Of a stretch of DNA of 12,135 nucleotides, positions 1 to 5,426 are shown piece after piece. The translations under genes were made by a program, and so were the position numbers. The notes under the pieces are model-generated. The model ran no database searches. It had not been told where the DNA came from and saw only the letters and a program-made list of their open reading frames with translations. This DNA comes from an uncultured Eubacteriales bacterium (GTDB lineage: Bacteria > Bacillota > Clostridia > Lachnospirales > Lachnospiraceae): NCBI GenBank assembly GCA_900321145.1, contig ONVB01000031.1, positions 1 through 12,135 on the forward strand, read 5' to 3'. Each line of letters starts with the position of its first letter. Position 1 is the stretch's first letter.

Positions 1-852
1 ATCTTTACGGGGATATTCTTCCTTGCGGGACTTATCATGCTGCCTGTCGGTATACTTATAGACAGACAGAGAAATGAAGTGATATCCGAGGACAGCGCGA
101 TAAACGCAAATTATAACAGAGCATTAAAGAAGTGCAGCGCAGGTCTTTGCGTGGCTGTCACATGGTCGATAGTTGCCATAATAGCCGGATTCGTGGCGGG
201 AACCATCTTCCTTAAGACAGAGCTTTTCATGATAGTGGCAGTGGGGCTTTTCATGGTCATAGAGATTGGGGCTATGATCATTTATTCTATGAAGATAAAC
301 AGGATAGAAGAGCATTACAGGAAGGAAACCTCTATAGAGGTGGATGACGATGACAAGTGGATCTTCGGTATGTTCTACTACAATAAGAGTGACAGGAGAT
401 TAAATGTCGAGAAGCGCGTGGGAATTGGCGCGACGGTGAACATGGCTCACCCGGTGGGCAAGGTCATCGGTGCGCTTATCATAGCGACACTGATCTTCAC
501 CATGCTCTGCATGGTTTGGCTCGGACTTCTTGAGATGACACCGATCAAGGTATATACGGAGGATGGTCTGGTGATATGCCATCAGCTCAGGGATGAGTAT
601 AAGATAGAGATAGCGGACATAAAAAGTATAGAGATCGTCGATGATCTTGACTCAAGAAATGCGACACGCGTTGCCGGAACTTCCATGCCGGGACTTGCGA
701 AGGGGCGCTTTTCCATAAACGGTGAATCGTGCAGGCTCTTTATCAATCCCGATGCGGGTGTGTGCGTGCGCATCGAAACCTCAGACAGGGTTTACTATGT
801 GAGCGGCGAGACCTATGAAGAGACGATGGATATATATAACGAACTGAATTAA
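1..852 (+). CDS. Membrane protein with DUF5808-like motif and PH-like C-terminal domain (5' partial)
   Basis: The reading frame is open from base 1 to the TAA at 850-852, and codons before the first ATG (37) encode a hydrophobic segment, so the gene very probably starts upstream of the window. Counting from the ATG at 37, membrane segments lie at about -12 to 8, 33-58, 61-84 and 142-166. Between the third and fourth is a motif, WIFGMFYYNKSDRR (108-121) followed by ATVNMAHP (132-139), which matches the DUF5808 pattern 'W-x-G-x-YYN-x-x-D-x-R ... G-x-x-x-N-x-A'. DUF5808 is often found with DUF1648 or SdpI-like membrane proteins. Residues 168-271 are beta-rich (KVYTEDGLVI, IADIKSIEIV, GVCVRIETSDRVYYVS) and resemble the bacterial PH-like domains found after such segments. 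The molecular role is unknown; a membrane or envelope-stress role is only a guess. Family assignment is from motif memory, not a search. Confidence 0.75.
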   Translation: MFTGIFFLAGLIMLPVGILIDRQRNEVISEDSAINANYNRALKKCSAGLCVAVTWSIVAIIAGFVAGTIFLKTELFMIVAVGLFMVIEIGAMIIYSMKINRIEEHYRKETSIEVDDDDKWIFGMFYYNKSDRRLNVEKRVGIGATVNMAHPVGKVIGALIIATLIFTMLCMVWLGLLEMTPIKVYTEDGLVICHQLRDEYKIEIADIKSIEIVDDLDSRNATRVAGTSMPGLAKGRFSINGESCRLFINPDAGVCVRIETSDRVYYVSGETYEETMDIYNELN

Positions 853-861
853 AGTGTGATG

Positions 862-935
862 CAAAAAGCAGGGGTTATAACGTTACCATGCAGTGGCCGT
901 CGCTGAATTGGTAACGCTATAACACCCTGATTTTG
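862..935 (+). terminator. Long imperfect hairpin, probable transcription terminator
   Basis: Left arm ggggttataacgttacca (871-888) pairs with tggtaacgctataacaccc (909-927), with one bulged T and one A/C mismatch. The pairing can be extended outward, CAAAA(A)GCAGGG against CCCTGATTTTG, to give about 25 base pairs overall with a loop of about 20 bases. It begins 9 bases after the stop of the membrane protein and ends in a T-rich run (931-939). The A-rich left flank and T-rich right flank would allow termination in both directions. The stem is longer than an ordinary intrinsic terminator, so a small palindromic repeat element is an alternative. Confidence 0.6.
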
Positions 936-955
936 TTTTCGAAGCATTCTTCAAC

Positions 956-984
956 TTTACAAACTCTGCCATAAGTGGTATAAG
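956..984 (+). promoter_or_regulatory. SigmaA-type promoter for the HD-GYP gene
   Basis: TTTACA (956-961) and TATAAG (979-984) are separated by exactly 17 bases, close to the sigmaA consensus. Transcription would start near 991, giving a leader of about 30 bases before the ATG at 1023. No cyclic-di-GMP riboswitch motif was found in this leader, which is too short to hold one. Confidence 0.6.
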
Positions 985-1022
985 GTAAAGGTTGGTATTT
1001 GTTTTGGTTTGGAGAGTGGAAG

Positions 1023-3113
1023 ATGGATAACTTTGAACCCGCTGCGGAGGCAGTCGAAGAGAGAGTAAAAACGGAATATAACTTAGGTTTCTTCACCAAA
1101 AGGAAGGAAGTACCCAAATTCGCGATAGGCATAATGCTGTTTTTTTATGTGGTGATCTCGGTCGTTGTCGCACTTGCCGCAAGGTCGGGCAAGGTGATCA
1201 TGATAGGGGAAAATGCGCTGCCGGTCTCTGCATTTGCGGGTGTACTTTCTTCACTTAACAATATAAACCTTATCCTTATGGTGATCTTCTATGGGAAGCT
1301 TGGTCTGATACTGTCGGTATTTTTGATCCTGGTCCAGCTTCCGGCAATGATACTTGGCATAATATCAAGCCATAATCTTTCATCAATCCCGGGAGTTTTC
1401 CTGAATATCTTAACATTGGTTACGCTTTTTGTTATCTACTCTCATCAGAAGCGATTGGATGAGGAGAGCAGGCGGATGCAGATGCTCTTTGAACAGACGG
1501 CGACCGCGCTGGTAAATGCCATAGATGCCAAGGACAAGTACACGCACGGACATTCCTCGAGAGTTGCCGATTATTCGAGAAAACTTGCGGAGCTTAACTA
1601 TAAGACTGAGGAGGAGTGCGATCAGATATACTATGCGGCACTTCTGCATGATGTGGGTAAGATTGGAATCCCTGTGAGCATAATCAACAAGAAGGGAAAG
1701 CTCACTGCGAGCGAGTATGAGGTTATAATGCAGCATCCTTCGCTCGGCGCACAGATACTTGAGAATATAAGCGAGTATCCTTATCTTGCAACGGGAGCGC
1801 ATTATCATCATGAGCGATATGACGGAAAGGGATACCCTGAGGGACTTAAAGGGGAAGACATCCCCGAGCTTGCAAGGATCATATCCGTGGCGGATGCTTA
1901 TGATGCGATGACTTCAAAGAGAAGCTACCGTGATCCTATACCTCAGCAGCAGGTGAGAGAGGAGATAGTAAAGGGAACAGGTACTCAGTTTGATCCCGAA
2001 TATGCAAGACTTATGCTTCATCTCATAGATATGGATACGGAGTATGAGATGAAGGAGAGAGAGAGCTTAGATGAGTTCAACGGCAAGGACGAACTGATAG
2101 TTGGAGATCACAGAAGTGCGGTATCTGACGGTATACTGATCAATTCGTGCATGACTACTGTCAAGGTGACGATAGGTTCCTCGGAGGAGGCCACTGGTAT
2201 TCCTCCCTTGCCGTCGCTTCTGCTCTTTGATGCGGTAGACGGTAAGGCTTACGCCGATGAAAATAAGCAGAGGAATATGGGTTACTTTGAGTACGGTGAG
2301 ATATGGTTTGACGGAAAAACCGAAACTTCCGGCGCAAGGAAGATGCTGACCGAGTTTAAGAAGACTGCTTCAACGGATGTAAGAAGAAACGGTGATTATA
2401 AGATAGATGCAGTAAGACTTAAGGATCATGCATTCATACGCATAACAGGCAAGAGTGAGATAGCCGAGATAACTATCGCTCTTCCGGACAGCACGAGGTT
2501 TTTTTATATAGGCCTGACAGGTGAGCATTGCAGGATAAGCGGGCTCAAGGTGGTCAAGAGGGATGAGGAAATACCTGCATCGTATATTACAAGGATAGCG
2601 GATGAGATAAGCTATATAGACGTTCCGGCCGGAAATATACCGAATGTCCAGATAGACAATTATCGTACGGCCCATTCCGAGGGGATAGAGATTAGAGACG
2701 GACTGAAGGTGTCATTCCATACGATGAGTCTGCCGACTTCGAAGCGTGTATGGCACTGTCCTTTTATCAACATATACAGTGCCGAGGACGGCAGGGTGAA
2801 CGGAAAGAAGTACCGGGAGCTTGCTTTTATCAGGTTTGACGGCGAGTGCTGGGAATGTGACAAGGACTGTATGTCCGAGCTTGATGTGAAAAAGACCGAG
2901 AATTTCAAGGGCTGGGACGAGTGGAAAGCCATCAATAAGACCGGTTATGATGCAACGGTAGAGTTCAGGATCGAAGAAAACAAGATCATTGTTTCTACCG
3001 AAAATATGGGCATATCCGTGAAGAATACGGTTACCATGAATGACATCGAAGGACCGATATATGCGTCGCTTACCGGAGACCAGTGCGCGCTCACAAATAT
3101 TATGATCAACTGA
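1023..3113 (+). CDS. Membrane HD-GYP domain protein with duplicated C-terminal module
   Basis: This is a probable cyclic-di-GMP phosphodiesterase of 696 aa. The ATG at 1023 is preceded by GGAGAG (1011-1016) at ideal spacing; a TTG at 999 in the same frame is a weaker alternative. Residues 1-30 are hydrophilic, and about four membrane segments lie between 33 and 140. A linker helix (141-165) leads to the HD-GYP domain (about 165-336). Visible metal and signature residues are THGHSSRV (H175, H177), LLHDVGKIGIP (H209, D210, K213), HHERYDGKGYP (262-272, so the GYP motif is intact) and SVADAYDAMTS (D291). After residue 365 come about 330 residues with no domain I recognise. They form two similar modules (367-512 and 551-696), each ending in a Y-x-x-LTG-x-x-C pattern, YIGLTGEHCRISGLKV and YASLTGDQCALTNIMI. 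They lie on the same side of the membrane as the HD-GYP domain, so they should be cytoplasmic. The gene is flanked by its own promoter and terminator, so it is probably monocistronic. Confidence 0.93.
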   Translation: MDNFEPAAEAVEERVKTEYNLGFFTKRKEVPKFAIGIMLFFYVVISVVVALAARSGKVIMIGENALPVSAFAGVLSSLNNINLILMVIFYGKLGLILSVFLILVQLPAMILGIISSHNLSSIPGVFLNILTLVTLFVIYSHQKRLDEESRRMQMLFEQTATALVNAIDAKDKYTHGHSSRVADYSRKLAELNYKTEEECDQIYYAALLHDVGKIGIPVSIINKKGKLTASEYEVIMQHPSLGAQILENISEYPYLATGAHYHHERYDGKGYPEGLKGEDIPELARIISVADAYDAMTSKRSYRDPIPQQQVREEIVKGTGTQFDPEYARLMLHLIDMDTEYEMKERESLDEFNGKDELIVGDHRSAVSDGILINSCMTTVKVTIGSSEEATGIPPLPSLLLFDAVDGKAYADENKQRNMGYFEYGEIWFDGKTETSGARKMLTEFKKTASTDVRRNGDYKIDAVRLKDHAFIRITGKSEIAEITIALPDSTRFFYIGLTGEHCRISGLKVVKRDEEIPASYITRIADEISYIDVPAGNIPNVQIDNYRTAHSEGIEIRDGLKVSFHTMSLPTSKRVWHCPFINIYSAEDGRVNGKKYRELAFIRFDGECWECDKDCMSELDVKKTENFKGWDEWKAINKTGYDATVEFRIEENKIIVSTENMGISVKNTVTMNDIEGPIYASLTGDQCALTNIMIN

Positions 3114-3114
3114 T

Positions 3115-3149
3115 CGAAAAAAAGAACTCTGTATGGGTTCTTTTTTTCG
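3115..3149 (+). terminator. Rho-independent terminator after the HD-GYP gene
   Basis: Arms 3115-3129 and 3135-3149 (CGAAAAAAAGAAC... and ...GTTCTTTTTTTCG) are complementary over 15 positions with one mismatch, and the loop is five bases (tgtat). The arm contains seven A and its partner seven T, so it should end transcripts in both directions. It starts directly after the TGA of the HD-GYP gene. Confidence 0.9.
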
Positions 3150-3172
3150 TGCCCGCACACATATATTTTGTC

Positions 3173-3201
3173 TGTTCACGGGTGGTTATGTATGATATAA
3201 T
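3173..3201 (+). promoter_or_regulatory. Extended -10 promoter upstream of PAS fragment and formate dehydrogenase genes
   Basis: A perfect TATAAT (3196-3201) is preceded by TG one base away (3193-3194), the extended -10 signature. The -35 region is weaker: TGTTCA (3173-3178) at 17 bases, or TTCACG (3175-3180) at 15. The leader of roughly 85 bases (to 3294) can form a partial stem between ATACTTTTC (3229-3237) and GAGAAGTAT (3267-3275); no known riboswitch class was recognised. No other promoter is evident before the downstream redox genes, so this probably drives them. Confidence 0.6.
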
Positions 3202-3294
3202 AATACGCAGTTTTGGTGCACGCAGGTGTATACTTTTCGTCAGGTGTAGAACGGGTTAAAGGCAGAGAGAAGTATTAAAGACAAGTCTGATAAC

Positions 3295-3507
3295 GTGATA
3301 TATGAAAATGTAGTCAAGGGTATGTCCGACGGTGTCCTTATCATAGGCTTTGACGGGAAGATAAGGATGGAGAATGCTGTAGTCTCCGAGATACTCGGCT
3401 ATTCGAAGGAAAGCCTCTATGGAAGGACTATAGCATCGCTTATGGAGGAGGATGACAGGCTATGCCTCAAGGCTGCTCGACTGGTTAAAAAAGAACGGAA
3501 AGCTTGA
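3295..3507 (+). pseudogene. Truncated PAS-domain sensor ORF
   Basis: From the GTG at 3295 the frame encodes 70 aa. Residues 1-55 read as the N-terminal half of a PAS domain: ENVVKGMSDGVLIIGFDGK, then RMENAVVSEILGYSKESLYG and RTIASLMEEDD. The 'G-x-L-x-x-D-x-x-G-K-I ... N-x-x-x-x-x-x-L-G-Y' pattern is typical of PAS. The last 17 residues (RLCLKAARLVKKERKA) look like out-of-frame translation of the neighbouring ORF. The GTG lacks a good ribosome site; the purine-rich gagagaag lies more than 20 bases upstream, beside ATT and not a normal start. PAS domains normally exceed 100 residues and feed an output domain, which is absent. I read this as the 5' remnant of a sensor gene fused to the 3' remnant of another gene, though a single frameshifted gene is possible. 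Confidence 0.6.
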
Positions 3508-3577
3508 CCCGGAAGTAGTGGAAAGCTTTTACGAGAGCAAAGCGTGGAAAAATATAAATGAGGGGGCAAACGAATGA
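3452..3577 (+). CDS. 41-codon ORF coupled to the NuoF/GltD-like gene, probable 3' remnant of an unknown gene
   Basis: This frame starts at ATG 3452, inside the PAS fragment, and ends at TGA 3575-3577, overlapping the next ATG (3574) as ATGA. The product begins MTGYASRLLDWLKKNGKLD and ends in a Trp-Lys-Asn-Ile-Asn tail; it looks like a real helical C-terminus rather than random translation. AGGAGG (3446-3451) directly abuts the ATG, too close to act as a normal ribosome site. The four-base overlap is the usual sign of translational coupling, and this frame rather than the PAS frame reaches the next gene. I do not recognise the family. It may be all that is left of a gene that once preceded the redox genes, or a short coupling ORF. 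Confidence 0.45.
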   Translation: MTGYASRLLDWLKKNGKLDPEVVESFYESKAWKNINEGANE

Positions 3578-5415
3578 TAAGGAAGCTTGCAAAAAGGGGC
3601 AATATCAATGACCGTATGGATATTGCGCTGAACAAATTCAAGTCAAGGATGACCTCGTATCCGCCGGGCATGTGTCCGCTGGTTATGTACAGGTCCATAC
3701 TGCAGATGTCCATGAACCAGTCCTGCGGCAAGTGCGTTCCCTGCCGTGATGGACTGACCGAGGCGGAAAGGCTGCTCAGGATCATACTTAAGGGAGATGG
3801 AAACCGGGAGACTCTGGAGAACCTGAAAAAGCTCTGTATCATGATCGCCGATACCGCTGACTGCGCGGTGGGTGTCGTTGCGGCAAATACCATCTTAGAC
3901 AGTATAGACGAATTTGCAGACGAGTATGAAAGCCATATAAACGAGCAAAAATGCGTGGGACACTCGGTTCAGACCGTTCCCTGCATGACGCTTTGCCCGG
4001 CTCATGTGGATGTCCCGGGATACGTGGCATGTATCAAGAACGGCGATTATGAGGGAGCCATAAATATAATCCGTGACAGGAATCCGTTCCCGACAGCGTG
4101 TGCCATGGTATGCGAGCACCCTTGTGAGAAGAAGTGCCGCAGGTCTATCATCGACCAGCCCATAAATATACGCGGATTAAAGAAATACGCGGTCGATCAG
4201 GTTTCGGCTGACAGTGTTCCTATACCTCCGGCAAATGTAAAGACAGGCAAGACTATAGGCATCGTGGGAGGAGGTCCTTCAGGTCTCACCGCGGCGTACT
4301 TCCTTGCGCTTATGGGTCACAGCGTGGAGGTCTATGATGAGCATGAGAAGCTCGGCGGCATGCTCCGCTACGGCATACCGGAGTACAGACTTCCGAAGGC
4401 GAGACTTGATGAGGATATAAACGCCATCCTTGCAGCCGGAGATATAAAAGTCCATACCGGAGTCAAGATAGGCAGGGATGTGACCGTAGATGAGCTTAAA
4501 AGCAGGTATGACGCGCTGTACTTAGGTCTGGGCGCGCAGCTTGGAAACCGCATGCCCGTAGACAATGCAAACTGCAAGAATGTTATCCCCGCCGCGGACT
4601 TCCTTCAGGCTGTGGCAAGAGGGGACGAGATAGACTTAACCGGTAAGAATGTAGTGCTGATAGGCGGCGGAAATGTGGCTATGGACGCCGCGAGAACCGC
4701 TGTCAGGCTGCATGCTGAGACCGTACATGTATTTACACGAAAGAGAGACGACTACACCGCTCTTGAAACCGAGATAGAGAGCGCCATGCAGGAGGGTGTA
4801 AGGTTCAGGACACTTCTTTCCTTCCTTCACCTCGAGGCGAGCGAGGAGGATCCCGAGAATATATGCGCCGTATGGCTTCAGCCTCAGATAGTGGGAGAGT
4901 ATGACAAGCTCGGCTTTGTGACGACCGAGCACTCAAGCGCTTATCCGTACAGGTTCAAGTGCGACTACCTTATCATGGGAGTGGGGCAGCGCTGTGATGT
5001 GGCAGACTTTGAGGCGGCAGGTATTCCTGTGGAAAGAGGACGCATACTTGCGGATGAAACCTGCATGATAGAGGGCGCTGAAGGAGTGTTCTCCGGAGGT
5101 GACTGCGTGACCGGACCTTCGACAGCGATAAATGCCATAGCTGCCGGTCAGGTTGCTGCGCATAATATAGACGAGTATCTGGGCTACCATCACAAGATCG
5201 TGTGCGAGACCAACCCGCCCCAGGCTAAACCAAACAAATGCATACCCACAGGGCGTGCAGAGATAGAGGAGAGAGATCCTTTTGAGAGACGCAAGGATTT
5301 CAAGCATGTGGAGCTCCCGATGACTCCCGAGGAGGCAGAAAGGGAGGCAGGAAGGTGCTTAAGATGCGACCACTTCGGCTGCGGCTCCATGGAAGGGGGT
5401 AGATGTGCATGGTAA
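3574..5415 (+). CDS. NAD(P)H-dependent electron-transfer subunit: NuoF C-terminal Fe-S domain fused to GltD-like oxidoreductase
   Basis: This 613-aa flavin and iron-sulfur protein is expected to pass electrons between NAD(P)H and the formate dehydrogenase encoded next. Residues 1-125 match the C-terminal domain of the NuoF (51 kDa) subunit: SCGKCVPCRDG (50-60) plus C97 supply the four Cys for one 4Fe-4S cluster. The FMN/NADH-binding part of NuoF is absent. Residues 126-560 match the glutamate synthase small subunit (GltD). A Cys-rich segment (C137, C141, C176, C180, C184, C188) would bind 4Fe-4S clusters. The FAD motif is IGIVGGGPSGLTAAYFLALM (228-247), the NAD(P) motif VVLIGGGNVAMDAARTA (360-376), and the second FAD motif GVFSGGDCVTGPSTAINAIA (504-523). 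The tail (595-613) has four more Cys (C595, C598, C603, C611), perhaps another cluster. The start has gagggggc 7 bases upstream and overlaps the preceding stop. The next gene follows within about 11 bases, so they form an operon. Known relatives with similar fusions partner NuoG/Fdh-type subunits; cofactor choice (NADH or NADPH) cannot be read with certainty. Confidence 0.88.
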   Translation: MIRKLAKRGNINDRMDIALNKFKSRMTSYPPGMCPLVMYRSILQMSMNQSCGKCVPCRDGLTEAERLLRIILKGDGNRETLENLKKLCIMIADTADCAVGVVAANTILDSIDEFADEYESHINEQKCVGHSVQTVPCMTLCPAHVDVPGYVACIKNGDYEGAINIIRDRNPFPTACAMVCEHPCEKKCRRSIIDQPINIRGLKKYAVDQVSADSVPIPPANVKTGKTIGIVGGGPSGLTAAYFLALMGHSVEVYDEHEKLGGMLRYGIPEYRLPKARLDEDINAILAAGDIKVHTGVKIGRDVTVDELKSRYDALYLGLGAQLGNRMPVDNANCKNVIPAADFLQAVARGDEIDLTGKNVVLIGGGNVAMDAARTAVRLHAETVHVFTRKRDDYTALETEIESAMQEGVRFRTLLSFLHLEASEEDPENICAVWLQPQIVGEYDKLGFVTTEHSSAYPYRFKCDYLIMGVGQRCDVADFEAAGIPVERGRILADETCMIEGAEGVFSGGDCVTGPSTAINAIAAGQVAAHNIDEYLGYHHKIVCETNPPQAKPNKCIPTGRAEIEERDPFERRKDFKHVELPMTPEEAEREAGRCLRCDHFGCGSMEGGRCAW

Positions 5416-5419
5416 AGGA
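5414..5419 (+). promoter_or_regulatory. Ribosome binding site deciding the formate dehydrogenase start
   Basis: AAAGGA lies 7 bases before the ATG at 5427, which begins the conserved MVHITING segment. Two upstream in-frame ATGs (5403 and 5409) could use the GGAAGGGGG at 5391-5399 and would overlap the preceding gene. Alignment to NuoG-type N-termini favours 5427, and the alternatives add only 6-8 residues. Confidence 0.5.
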
Positions 5420-5426
5420 TGAAACT

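Noticed and set aside
890..1022. Cyclic-di-GMP riboswitch in front of the HD-GYP gene
   Set aside because: The conserved GEMM core motifs are absent and the predicted leader is only about 30 bases.
3202..3294. Riboswitch (for example a molybdenum-cofactor RNA) in the leader of the redox operon
   Set aside because: Only one imperfect stem is visible and no conserved motif of a known class could be matched by eye.
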